A stretch of 64,000 bases of DNA from the NCBI GenBank assembly GCA_023213395.1, contig CM041465.1, positions 64,053,741 to 64,117,740 of the forward strand. The letters are read 5' to 3'. Under the pieces are notes generated by a model. The model had not been told where the DNA came from and made no database searches. It saw only the letters and a list, made by a program, of their open reading frames with translations. Both the position numbers and the translations under genes were made by a program. Below are positions 1-11,213 of the stretch, one piece after another. The first letter of the stretch is position 1; every line of letters starts with the position of its first letter. Origin of the DNA: Cycas panzhihuaensis (Eukaryota; Cycadophyta).

Positions 1-54
1 TGAATCATTTAATTTAAAAGAAAATCAAGATCATTCAAATAAGGCCTCTTTAAG

Positions 55-240
55 ATTCTAGAGATCTTATTAAGTCTCAAAGAGTCTGATTAAGTTGGAG
101 GAAATTCAATTCATAAATAAGATGAAATTTAGATGATAAGAATAAAATCCAATATTCTTGAGTAGAGAAATCTAATTGAGTCTAAGAAGTTTTGTTTGAT
201 TAAAATTGAGTCTTGAAGATCATCAAACTTAATCTGATTA
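55..240. repeat. About 107-bp tandem repeat, block 1
   Basis: A phrase of the form AGAGATCT(T/C)ATT(A/G)AGTCTCAAAG, followed by AGTCTGATTAAG, begins near 60 and recurs in degenerate form near 163. The same unit returns in a second block at 1467-1790. No protein is encoded. The two blocks look like one minisatellite array later split by other sequence, including the foldback element at 444-603. Confidence 0.55.
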
Positions 241-443
241 AGTTTAACCCCTTTGAATATTCAATTCAATTATGTCTAAGTTTATTTCTTAAATCATTCA
301 ATTCAAATGTAAATGATGATCATTCAAATAAACATGGCCTCTATAATAATATAAAGATCTCCTTGAGTCTTGATTCAATTCAAAAGTCTTGATTAAATCT
401 AAAGATTTGTGATATTAAATTTAAATATCTATACCAAAATTAA

Positions 444-603
444 TAAAAATTAAGGTTATACCTTTCCTAAGCAAAGCAAAGGGAAGGGCTAGTTTCAATA
501 GTGGAATCTGATCTAGGTCATATGCTTTCTTACATAAAGAGATCCATAGTCAAAGATTCATTCCCTTTGCTATGCTCAAGAAAGGTATAACCTTAATCTT
601 TTA
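444..603. mobile_element. Foldback / MITE-like element
   Basis: Positions 444-484 and 561-603 are near-perfect reverse complements of each other, with arms of about 40 bp carrying TTAAGGTTATACCTTTC and AAGCAAAGCAAAGGGAA, separated by about 75 bp. The whole is about 160 bp with no ORF, which fits a non-autonomous foldback or MITE-type element. I could not identify a target-site duplication. A 27-bp relative of the arm lies at 2057-2083 (CCTTTCCTAAGCA...AAGGGAAGG), so the family occurs at least twice here. Confidence 0.6.
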
Positions 604-1466
604 AGAAGACAATCTCTAAATTATTCCTGATGATGTTTTCAACAGTCTATATATCATAGAGATCTTATAGATCTTAGTCATAGGTTTATTTCTAAATAAA
701 ACTTGAAAAGAAATGATGGGAAAAAGGTTTTCATATCCATTATATTCAATAGAGAGGTTGAATATTTTTTCCCATATTTATAAATACCCACCCTAAAAAA
801 ATATTAAAGAAAAAAGTACTAAAAGACATTAAAAACTGAAAAAAGAAAGAGAACACTATTAAATTCTAATATGTGATTAGAAAGAGACTATAAATTTATA
901 CTTTGTGATTAAAAAATGATTAAGTGATTGATACATTTAAATCTCACAGAAGGAAATAAGCACTTCACTATCACTATCTTCTCTTTCTATACATGACACA
1001 ACCAAAGAGCCTATAAAGGAGTTGTATTTACCTAATCAATTACTAAATAAGAGGGCCATTAATTTAATACATTCTAGGACTGCCTACTATTATAAAGATT
1101 TTTTGGTCTTATATAAGAAAATTTGTTCAAACTATGACTCACTTGATTAAGATGGGATCTAGTTCATATCTCCCTAATCATTAGCCTAGTGGGTGATTGA
1201 TTAGTTCAATATGGTTTAGACCTACTCTCTATCTATTTTGTGCCACGTGTATTTGTTAGAAAAGATCTAACTCACTTAAGATTCTATGATGTTGTAACAA
1301 TATTCTTGTATGTCTAATTAAATCCTAGTAGATTAGATATTGATAGTATCATATTTGATTCAAACACGATACTAGGTACCGGATAAAAGTCTTGATTGAA
1401 TCTAGAGATCTTAAATTTAAAATATGCCTAGATTGAATCTTATAAAGTCTTGATTTGATGTAAAGG
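604..1466. other. A+T-rich stretch without recognisable feature
   Basis: I see no ORF of recognisable family, no RNA gene and no clear repeat, apart from scattered AGAGATCT/GATTAAG words related to the tandem unit on either side. Confidence 0.5.
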
Positions 1467-1790
1467 ATAAGAATCAAATACAGTATAATTGATTATAGAG
1501 ATCTCATTGAGTCTCAAAGAGTCTGATTAAGCTAGAGAAGATCTGATTCAAAGAAAGGATAAAATTCAAAGCTTAAGAATCAATTTTAGTTTAATTAGGT
1601 ATAAAGATCTAATTGAATATCAAAGAGTCTAATTAAGTTAGAGAAGATTTGATTTAGAGGGATAATATTCAATTGAGAGGCTAAGAATCAAATACAACTT
1701 GATTAAGTATAGAGATCTAATTGATTATAAGAAATTCTAGTTGATTGAGCTTGAGTCTTAAAGGATAAGAGTAATATACCTTTGATACAC
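1467..1790. repeat. About 107-bp tandem repeat, block 2 (three units)
   Basis: The word GAATCA(A/T)A starts units at 1471, 1577 and 1685, giving a period of 106-108 bp. Each unit also holds a degenerate (T/A)AGAGATCTAATTGA and, in the first two, AAAGAGTCTGATTAAG. Units differ by substitutions and small indels, so the array is old. It is the same unit as block 1 at 55-240. Confidence 0.7.
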
Positions 1791-2394
1791 TCTTGTAATC
1801 TCTCTTTAGAATGTGTTTTATGTTTTGATTATATCCCTTTTCATAAGTCCCTTTGATAGTACTAGTAACACTCATATCACCTTGAATTATTCCCTAATAA
1901 TAAATAAGCTTCCTCTTTCTCTATTTAGAGGTGGGAGGACAAAACGAGGATGGCAAGTTGTCCAAGGACATGAAGTAATAGGTGGGCAGGTAAGAAGTAA
2001 AATATCAATTAGATTGTTGGTTCATTATTTTAATTACTTTTAATTAATAAAAAAAACCCTTTCCTAAGCATAAAGAAGGGAAGGTTATCCCATTATTTTA
2101 CTTCACATAGTGAAGGGAAGGGTAGGGGTGGCAATGAGTTTGCCAATGAGTGTTTAAGCAGATAGTCATTAAACTTATTTTGATAAGGGAAAGGAAGTGG
2201 CTAAGGATGAGGGGACTTACAACTTCCTCTACATGGGCAATCTTTTCTAATAGTAAACCGATGCCTTTAGTAGAAGCACCACTAAGGAGTGTGAACTCTT
2301 GTGGATGTCTAGGTGGGTCAATAGGAAGGCGGTCTAGATGTGGATTTTTTTAGGTGCCATATTAGGAGAAATAGGCATGACCCTAGAGAGAATG
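1791..2394. other. Unassigned stretch with partial foldback arm
   Basis: Short ORFs here (for example 1813-2043 and 2150-2353, plus strand) resemble no family I know and have no supporting context. The only recognisable item is the 27-bp sequence at 2057-2083 related to the foldback arm at 461-487. It may contain remnants of a transposon interrupted by the Copia leader that starts near 2395. Confidence 0.4.
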
Positions 2395-3574
2395 TCTGCT
2401 TGTATTTTGAGAATACCTATTTCTATTGCTACTTTATATATTTACTTTATTCCATATATGAATATAGAAAGAACATGGCAGATTTAGTAGGGGAACCAAA
2501 TGTTGGTTTTGATACAAGGTTTCCCTTACTTTGGTATAATATTTCTAAATATAATTTTAGAAATTTTAATAGAAAAGCCAAAGAGAGATAAAAATTGAAT
2601 CAACTTACCACTAAAATGATGATTTTTCTAAATCTAGAAGCATGCTAATTTGTCCTATTTTGTGATTTTGTTTCATAAAATTTATAAATAATAATAAATA
2701 AATAAAATTTTACAAAAAATACAAATATAGAGGCCTAGATGATAGAATCTAAATTTATGATATAAGAAAAAAGTGTTCAGAATGATATTTTTGATAAGAT
2801 AATAAAGTCAAATTTTTGAAAGGAATAAAAAAAATTGTCAAAAAAAAGTACAATAAAAAAAGTTTGCCAGATTTAATATCTTAGAATACAAACTCTAGTA
2901 TGTTAAAATCTTTATTTTGATATATACATCAAATTTTCCTTCTACAATAGCATGAAAAATGACTAAGAAATTTCTTGAAATGCCCTCATAATGTTTCTAC
3001 ATGGTTGAATAAGTAAATTTAACATCATAAAACTATAAAATTCTCATTAACTAGTAGCTAAAATTTGATTATTAGTTTGAGAATCCTCTTAAGAGATAAA
3101 TCTACTAAAGCCTTCAAAATAATTTTATATTATCAGCTCAGATTTAAAGAATTTCATTAAGGAAAGTGTCCCTAGGTCACACATATATAAATTTAGACAT
3201 TTTTTAGAAATTTTTTAGAAATTTTTCTACTTAATACTCAATGAAATTTAATGACATTAGATCTAAAATAGATTCTTTATCTAGATCTACTAAAACACCA
3301 AAAAAATTACCAAAAATTAATCAGATTTGAAGAAATTAACAATAGATCATCTTCATGGGTAAAAATCATATTCAAGCTAAATCTAGTTGTTATAGACTAA
3401 ATTTGAATATGCTCTAGAAGAAAATAATTTCTCCTCTTAGATGGGTGACCCTACATGTCAAATTTTATCAAAATTAGAGACTATTAATATTTTTACAAAA
3501 TTTAGGTATTCAATAAAGTTTAGAGCTATTTTGATAGTCAAATGACTTAAAAATTAGTCCTTTTACCTCTATAA
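2395..3574 (-). mobile_element. Orphan 5' leader of a Copia family 1 element
   Basis: This stretch aligns by eye with the untranslated leaders of the Copia family 1 units at 42360-43320, 49620-50610 and 56990-57900. Shared landmarks are GATTTAGTAGGGGAAC, CATAAAATTTATAAATAAT and GATAGAATCTAAATTTAT. In those units it lies between the primer binding site and gag. Here it joins directly to an LTR at about 3575: about 150 bp including the primer binding site are missing, and no gag or pol belongs to it on the left. It looks like the remains of a further unit that shared an LTR with Copia A. Confidence 0.75.
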
Positions 3575-3871
3575 TAAAAGGAGTGGATCTATCTTTCATC
3601 TCTATATATTATAGACAAAGACAAACATGAAAGCAAGAGAGACTTGAGAGAAAAATAGTAGCTCCCATAAAATGGGGAAGTAAGAATGAGCCTCCTTCAT
3701 TGAGCTTTTACTCTTATATTGAAAGAAGGAGCATTAGAGTTTGGATAAATAAAATTATACATAATACATATAAAAGTGTATTTCACTTAAGTGATCTAAT
3801 TCAAAGTTCACTTAAAAGCCTTTTAGGAATAATCAACTAATATAATAACCTTATGACATTAACCTATTCCA
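3575..3871 (-). repeat. 3' LTR of Copia A
   Basis: About 297 bp, matching the LTR at 28337-28617 (shared words include AAGTAGCTC(C/T)CATAAAATGGGG, ATTGAGCTTTTACT and CACTTAAGTGATCTAAT). It ends in CA at 3870-3871, which is the 5' TG of the LTR in the element's sense. The pyrimidine run at 3872-3880 (ATCTCCCCC) reads on the minus strand as a polypurine tract directly before the LTR. This LTR is a diverged subfamily of the roughly 313-bp LTRs of the array at 36218-58374. Confidence 0.85.
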
Positions 3872-4299
3872 ATCTCCCCCATAATGATAGAAAGTCATTT
3901 CATCCTATTTTATTCTATCCTACGAGGTCTTCATTTAAGCCTCTTACAAAGTAAATTACTATGACACTTTTATGGAAAATCCTCATAGGGAAGAAAACCC
4001 ATGAAATTTATAATCTACTAGCATGGCTCAGGGAGATCTTTGAATGAAGCCAAATAGCTAATTATTACAATAAATTTTGTAGATAAAATTTACTAAGTCT
4101 ATATATGCCATTTGGTCATCTCCCATGCCCTTTTAAGTTTTCATAGGTTTTGACTTTCTAATATGGTATAACCTTTATCCTTTGGCACCTATAAGGGATT
4201 TTTATGAATGAGATAGAGTATGATAGTCCTATAGTTATCTCCTTCAATTAGTTAGAGATAGAGGCCCTAAGGCTAAGTTGCCTTCAAAATTATTTAAAC

Positions 4300-6747
4300 T
4301 TCACCCTCTATAGTGGTTTGGTAAAGATATCGACTACTTGATCTACTATAGAGTAGTATTCTAATTGAATTATACTATCATGAACTAGTTCTCTAATCTT
4401 GTAGACTTTTGTACTTATATGTTTGATACAATCATGAAATATAGGATTTTTAACCATGTGGATTGTAGACTAATTATCTACACATAGGCTAGTAGAGCTT
4501 ATTTAAGTGACATTCAATGTATTCAATAATTTTCTAAGCTATATCACCTCTTTTCTTGTCTCAGAAGTAGTAATATATTCAACTTCAATAATTGAGTATG
4601 TAACTATCTTCTACTATCTGAATCTCTGTGATATTGGTGTTGCTCTAAGAAATGTTATGTACCTGTAAATGGATCTTCTTGTGTCTTTATCTCTAACAAA
4701 GTATAAGTTTGTGTATACATAGAATTTAAATTCAACATTAGGTTCATATAATAGACCATATTTGTTGGTCATCTTCAGGTACCTCAATATTCATATTACA
4801 GCCTGCTAGTGATTCTGCTTTAGATTAATCATGAAACTTATAAGAATGCTAAGAGAGTGTACAATATCTAGCCTTATGTTAGTAGTATAAATTAGACTAC
4901 CTATAAGTTACCTATAGAATGTTATATCAACCTCTCTAGTGTCACCATCAGTTGAGATTTTAATATTAGGTTCCATAGGTATAGACATTGGTCGAGCATC
5001 TTCCAACTAAAACTTTGTCAAAAGATCATAAATATATTTTTCTTAAGAGAGAAAGATTTTTCCATTATTTTGAGTTACTTAATTCCCAAGTAATATTTCA
5101 TTAACCTAAGGTCAGATAATTCAAAAGTTTTAGTAAGGTCCTTCTTCAATTGGATGATTACCTATTTACTATTCCTCGTTATTAGCATATCATCCACAAA
5201 GATTAAGAGATAAGTAACTTTATATTTTTGGTGCTTGATAAATAGTGTTGTATCAATATCTTGATAGTCATAAACCTCATATCTAAGCTACCTCATTTTT
5301 TTAGACAACTTGGTAAACTAAGCATGGGGGGTTTGTTTTAGGTTATTCAAGGAATTTTTGAGCTTGTAAACCTTATTCTCCTAACTAGAAATCTCATATC
5401 CTTTTGGCTAAGCCATGTAAATTTCTTCTTTAAGGTGCTTAGTAAGAAATGCAGTCTTAACATTGAGATAGTAGATTTTTCAACCCTATTGAGCAACCAA
5501 GGTTATAAGAGTTCTGATTATAGGCCACCTAGTTATAAGAGAGCAAAGATTTTAGTGTAGTTGATGCCTTCCCTTTGTGTTAAGATTTTTGCTACTAACC
5601 TTACCTTATATTTTTCTAAGGTACCATCTAATCAGTACTTGTTTATAAACACCTATTTATTTTAAACTACCTTTCTTCCAAGTGGTAGATCAATGAGCTC
5701 CCTTGTACCATTTTTAATAAAAGATTTGTACTCTTCATTCATGGTATTTCTCTAAGCTATATGCTTTATAGCTTCTTAGTACATTAGGGTCTCTTCATTA
5801 AGAGCAAGGTGTAGTTTTATTGGTTCAAGATCAATAGAGAGTGATTCATGTATCCTTTCTCTATCAACACTTATAGTGCTTATTTTGCCTACCTCATCTA
5901 GTCACATATCATTGTGTAGATAGTAGGCTTCATGAAAACCTTAAGTTGGGAATAAGGTTTTCATTTCCATAACCTCTTGGTCTTCATTTTAATCCTGAAA
6001 AGGATCATGCGAAATGTTTAGTAGAGGAAGTTAACGATGTTGGGGAAGATGGTCTAACCACTAATATGAGAGAAGGTGGTCCTTCTACTATGGATTTGCC
6101 TTTGTCAACTTGGTTATTCTCAAATGATAATGCTAGATGTATACACATTGGTTAAGAGTCATAACTTGTATCCTCTAGGGCTCTATTATCAGATTCTAAG
6201 ATTTTAAGAAATTGATAAGTATCTCCTCCCTTAAATTTTAGAATATAGATATCAAATTTTATAGCATCATTAAATCGATATGAAGGCATTTTAGAGTCAA
6301 CTATGAGAAATTAATATCTAATCTTTGTAAATATAATGTCTCTAGTGATGATGATTTTTTATTATAAAGGTAGGAAAAACTTGTATCCTTTTTTGTCCAT
6401 AGGGTATTTGACAAAGATGCCTTTAAGGGCTCTATCTTGAAGCTTGTTTCTATATTCCTCTAAAATGTGAGTATAATAAGTAGACCCAAAAATTTTAAAG
6501 TGGGAGATAGAGGGGGTTTATCCATACCACATTTCATACAAAGAGAGACTAAGCTTAGAGGTACTAATAATGTTGATGCAATATATGGTAGTCTAGATAG
6601 CCTTAGCCCAAAGATAGATAGGACATTCTTGTATACTAGCATAGCATGATCCATGCTCATGATAGTCTTATTCATGTACTTAGCAACTCTATTTTGCTGA
6701 GGTCTAGTTGTAATGGTAGTCAAATGTTTGATCCCATGGTGACATAA
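4300..6747 (-). pseudogene. Copia A pol, 3' part: integrase C-terminus, RT, RNase H
   Basis: Reading on the minus strand from 6747, the end of the integrase core is visible (PQQNRVAKYMNKTI at about 6630-6710; the usual catalytic Glu of the NGVAE motif reads Lys). It is followed near 5780 to 4740 by a Copia reverse transcriptase (RVT_2 type) with the catalytic motif FVDDML at about 5187-5204, then by the Copia RNase H down to about 4300 (DNQS-type motif and the terminal KP(L) region). Many stop codons and frameshifts are present. The N-terminal half of integrase continues at 24438, across the gypsy insertion. It encoded the replication and integration enzymes of the element and is not functional now. 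Confidence 0.85.
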
Positions 6748-6752
6748 GTATG
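6748..6752. repeat. Target-site duplication of gypsy A, left copy
   Basis: GTATG immediately left of the gypsy A LTR. The right copy is GCATG at 24433-24437, one transition apart. Collapsing the two copies restores continuity of the Copia integrase reading frame, which supports these boundaries. Confidence 0.85.
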
Positions 6753-9721
6753 TGACATCATCTATAGGGATGGTAACTACACCTAGTTAGGATTAGGACT
6801 ATTAGTGAAAGGCTCCAGAATGAAGGGATCAATCCAATAAGTGCAAGGAAGCACCTACACAGGGCATTTGTTCATTGGAATGTAAATTTGGGACCCACGA
6901 ATGGCGCACAACTTCCTCTAGGTAACTTAACCTTTGACTTTGAAGGGGGACACAAGTGAGGGATGTCCTTAGTTGCTCGAGTAACCTCAAAGCAAGGGTC
7001 TTCCTGCCCTTGGATGGCTGGAAGGAAAAGGAAAGACCCAACAAGGGAGTGGATCCTCGTGGAAAGAGAGCTAAGGGATGGAGGTGAGGTGTGTGTAGGT
7101 ATGATGAGGTAAAAAGGGAGATCTTAAGGGATGAATCCTCTAAGAACTAACCCACTTGGAGAGGATGTTGGGTGGATAAAGAGTGGTAGTGGAAAGAGTT
7201 CTTACCACTCTACATGTGAGGGGGTCTAATCTCTATATGCAACAATGGGGCGAAGACTAGTTGTATATGTGTGCAAATGAGAGATATGCAAATCATATAT
7301 GTATCAAGGACAATAAATATGCTTTCTCTCTCAAAGATGAATCCTCACTCTCATTTAGTTTTAAACAAGGGAAGGAGAAAAAAAGAAATTAATCAAGATA
7401 TCATACAAAGTGCATGGCAATGTAATTGAATGAAAGAGGAAAGGGGATAACCTATAACATATGCTCTTTCCTAGAATGTGAACTAATATGCAAGATGATG
7501 ATGTAAATTGGTTCCCTTTTACTTTATTCCCTTATGTCTTTTCATGCAAACATACAAGCTAATGGAAACATGAAAAGAGCAATGGAATGAAAGCAATGTA
7601 CTTGGAAGAATGATGCTGTTGAAACATGATCTTCATCTTATGCTACACCTACTTCCTCTTTCCCATTTTCTATTGCATGAGCAGTATAGAGGTTTCCTTA
7701 CCTCCCGCAAAAATGAAAGGAAAAAAGCAAGAAAACATAAAGGAAAAAGGAACTATGTAAAGGTTAGAACAACCAAAGAAAAGGAGGCCAAGGAATGTAC
7801 CTGGATTGTTGTCATTTAATTTTCTCTGCAAATGGCATGACAAACCTACAATCATAAAGTTCCTTGTCCTTTCCAAAGGGGATGCTAGGCTATAAAGTAA
7901 GTATATGCATGTATATGTAATAGTAAAATGTTGAAATGTTGTAAGTTAGAATGTTTCAAGTTAAGTAACCTTCCACCAAAAGTAACTCTATAATCTCCTA
8001 AGAAAACCAACAACATAAGCCAAGGTAAAGTGTAGGTTAGCCTCAGAATGGCTAACCCTATGACAAGTGTACCTTCATACTACCCTTAGACATAGGGTAC
8101 AATATATTAGGATAGCCTATTGGTAAGAGATAGTGAAGGAAATAAACATTACAAGGTTTGTGAAAGTTGCCTACATTACAAACATGCTACATATAACAAA
8201 TTGTAATGTTGGATAAATCAAGATATAAGATGAATGAAGGACACCATTTGGGACTGGAAGAGTTTCCCAATAGAGGTGTGTAGGCCTAGAAACAATGCAG
8301 CAAGGGATGCATATGCTAATATCCAGTGCACGCCAAATCCCAGAGACTCCCTGGTAACACAAGAGAGGCACAAGTGGAGGAGAGGAAAGAGGAGAAGGGG
8401 TTTGCCCTTGAGGAGCAGGCCTAATGGGTACAAAACCCACCTTGGATCCTTTTTCTCACTCTTTATGGGTCCTCTCTTACAACCTCCTTGGAAAAAATCT
8501 AGTATAGGGTAGTGAGATTAAGAGGGCAAGAAGACAAGAAATGGAGGAATACCTCCTGTATACAACAAAAAAATAAAGAAAGGAGGGGTATGCTTAAAGA
8601 TCTAACCTTTTACAAGACAATCCAAAGGAAAGATATGGAACAACAGTGAGAAAAATACCTATTGGGCTGTGTAGGAGGCAGGTCTTCCCCTAAAAATAAT
8701 AGGAGATCACAGATCTGATATGCTTACATGGGATCCTTTCGAGGGTGCTACAATTTGGAAATAATCTCGCTGAAAGTTGTAGGAAGGGTGTGGAGGCCAA
8801 ACTTGGGCATGAATCCTTACTTTGAGATGTTTTTTGGTGAGCCTTCTATTGCGGATCAGAGCTACAATGGGCAGATCTCAAGCTGGAACACAGGGAACTT
8901 GAGTGTTGCAGGGCGCTTTTGCAGAAAACTCTTATGAAAGAGAGAGATGAGAGAAAGGAAAGTGGAAGAAGAGATAGAAAATGACATTGTTTTAGGCTCT
9001 ATACCTAACCCTACACTAAATGGATGATTAAGGTTGAGGTAAGACTCAAGAGGTGTCAAAGCCACATGGCAATTTCATGAAAAAAGTGAAATTTGCCATG
9101 GTAGATTTTAAAAAATGTGTTATGAAAGTTGCCCCACGATAAACTTTATGGTATTGTAAAGTTTACCACAGTACCATAGTATTTGCCATGGTGCAGTGAC
9201 AGAGACTAAAATAGGCCAAAAAGAGCATGCCTGAGAGCCTTAAGAGAGGGTACCAAGGCCTAAGAAGAGCTGACCCTCTATCTAAATAGCTGGGGATAGT
9301 CAAATAAGGAATATGACCTAAACCAGGTAGGGTATTGAAGTGGTAGGACTCCTAGGAAAATTGATAACTAATACAAAGATAAACCAATCACATTCAGCAT
9401 GGCACTAAGGGTTGTGATATGGCAAGGGGTGTGATGGATCACATAGGCTGAGTGGTGCTTAGGACAATGTGGAGATGCATAGGAGGGTTGTGGAGCACCA
9501 TGCGAATGCATGTCCTACTAATCGTTATAGGTTAAGAGAATAACAAGCAGTATGATCAAGCAACAGGTGCAATATGATCACTCAAATGTATTAGTTAGCT
9601 ATGCAATGAAATGATTCTTCTATTTACCTTTCTAGAGAAATAATAAAGGAAAAAGATAGAAGCATACCTACACTTACTTAAGTCAACTTACCAAGAACCC
9701 ATTCCTGGTAGCCGAAAAACA
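6753..9721 (-). repeat. 3' LTR of gypsy A
   Basis: It aligns along its whole length with 21447-24432, from GGATGGTAACTACACCTAGTT near the left end to CCAAGAACCCATTCC(T/C)GGTAG near the right end. It starts with TG at 6753 and ends with CA at 9721. Just outside is CTACCCCCT (9722-9730), which on the minus strand is a polypurine tract. A hairpin lies at 9140-9165. ORFs inside the LTR are not supported by any family resemblance. Confidence 0.88.
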
Positions 9722-9730
9722 CTACCCCCT
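9722..9730 (-). promoter_or_regulatory. Polypurine tract of gypsy A
   Basis: On the minus strand this reads AGGGGGTAG, immediately before the start of the 3' LTR. That is the position of the plus-strand DNA priming site in LTR retrotransposons. Confidence 0.65.
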
Positions 9731-10220
9731 AGGCAGCAGAGCCTTGCACCTCGAAGGCATAATGCGACAACGAATGCTGGCAACATAATGTTAGTAGCAC
9801 ACATATATATAAATAATCATAATAATGGTATGAGCCAAGGGTGACAACGAGTTTCATAATGAAACACATAGGTGTAAAGGCAAGGGAGAGACAACATAGG
9901 GGCTGCCTAGTGTCGTGATATAGACAACAGGTAAAGATAGTAGATGAGGGGGATGCCCCCATTGTAAGAGTAGGATGAAAGGGTGGTGAGGACCACACCT
10001 AAGACCAAACAGATGTCATGAACAAGGAGCTATGTATAAACACAAGTTAAGAATAGTAAGAGTTATATACTAAGATGCTAAGAGTAGAGTGAAGAAAATA
10101 AACCTAGTGGTCACTATAGTTTAACCTTATTAGCAGTTGGTTTTTAGAGGTGTGAATGGATCACAATGTAAAATGCAAGATGACCTAAGACTTGGGTGTA
10201 TGGGTGACTATACAAGCCTC
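9731..10220. other. Gypsy A 3' untranslated region, no feature seen
   Basis: The interval between the polypurine tract and the separate RNase H ORF. Short ORFs are present on the minus strand, but I recognise nothing in them. Confidence 0.4.
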
Positions 10221-10643
10221 TTAAGGTGGGTCACTAAGGAGAGGAAGGTGATGCTCAAGGATGAGATGAACTAAGCTATCCACCTCGACGTTGAGAGCTC
10301 GCAGAATGTGTCGAATGTCGATGGATGAGAAACAAGCCAACAAGGATATAGCAGTCGAGGCAAGGGCTCTTAAGCATGGGCACTGCACTTGGTAGACCTA
10401 GGTGAGATGGGATAGCACAACTTGAGAGTTGTAAAAGAGAACGATGGGTCAATGGTGGAAGTAAAGTGCATCAGTAAGGGTCTCAATAACAATTGTATGC
10501 TTAACTTCGTTATTGGTGGCTTTAGGAAGGAAGATCCCAGAGTGCATGAAGTCATGTCCATAAGCATCACAAAGAATCCATGCAGTAGCGAAAGGGTTAG
10601 GGTTACCACAACTTCCACCATCAGTGAAAATGAGTAATTCCAT
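10221..10643 (-). pseudogene. Stand-alone RNase H (RVT_3-like) ORF of gypsy A
   Basis: On the minus strand a frame of about 140 codons starts at an ATG (10643) and ends at a TAA (10221-10223). It covers one type I RNase H fold: MELLIFTDGGSCGNP at the N-terminus, ATNNEVKH in the middle, LFYNSQVV, then RHILRALNVEVDSL at the end. This matches the plant/archaeal-type RNase H (RVT_3) consensus for FxDGxSxGNP, NNxAEY, DSxLV and NxxAD. Two internal stops are present (TGA at 10449-10451 and a TAG shortly after), and two of the four catalytic acids are changed (AEY to VKH; DSQ to NSQ), all explained by transitions. In Tat-lineage elements such a domain normally lies inside pol between the first RNase H and integrase. 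Here it is about 4 kb downstream of integrase with its own start and stop. Confidence 0.85.
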
Positions 10644-11203
10644 GATAGAAAAATAGAGTCTCAATAGAAAGGAAAGAGCTAATAAGACCGACGAGTGGAG
10701 AGGACTCAACAGTGAGAAACCATCATAAAAGGCTTAAATGGCTGTTAATAAAGGCTGCAAAAGGTAGGAAGACCCAAGGACGAGGCTACCCAAGGGTGAA
10801 GAGGGCCAACTAATAGACAGGGAAGAACCAGTGGTGAAAAGGATCCTCTGGGGTACCAAAGGTCACTTAAGGAAGGGAAATGTAGTCCCAAACAGGGAGG
10901 ATGCTTCCTTTGGAAGCCCTAGAGGCATAAACGGGCAGCGAAAACAGATCCAGGATGGTGAAACGAGTCAAATGAGTATAAAATCAAGTATATATAGAGG
11001 TGACATGCAAAATGAGGTAGAAGGGGCCTCACAAGGCCAATGAAAGGGTGCCACAAATAGACCTGACAGGTCCAAGGGAAAAGAAGGCCATAGACGTAAA
11101 ACTGGGGATGGACCTAAAAGGCAAAGGTGATCTTGGAAAGGAGATGGTCCCAAGGGCTATCGCGATGAGAAAAATAGGAGAAGTGCCCATCGGGGCCCCT
11201 GCC

Positions 11204-11213
11204 TATATAAAGG
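11204..11213 (+). promoter_or_regulatory. TATA box of the antisense unit
   Basis: TATATAAAGG on the plus strand, in a locally G+C-rich context, with a plausible start region about 30 bp downstream (near 11235-11245). It faces the PMD-like ORF at 11861. A possible first exon ends at about 11395 with the donor-like CA|GTGAGT. No transcript evidence is available to me. Confidence 0.5.

Noticed and set aside
6829-7044. Minus-strand ORFs in both gypsy A LTRs (6829-7044 and 21525-21740) with similar translations
   Set aside because: They are similar because the LTRs are copies. No domain or codon signal is visible, and the length is within chance for LTR sequence.
8171-8512. Overlapping ORFs on both strands near 8171-8512 and 22866-23324
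   Set aside because: Homologous positions of the two LTRs. Open frames on both strands come from G+C-rich composition here, and the proteins resemble nothing.
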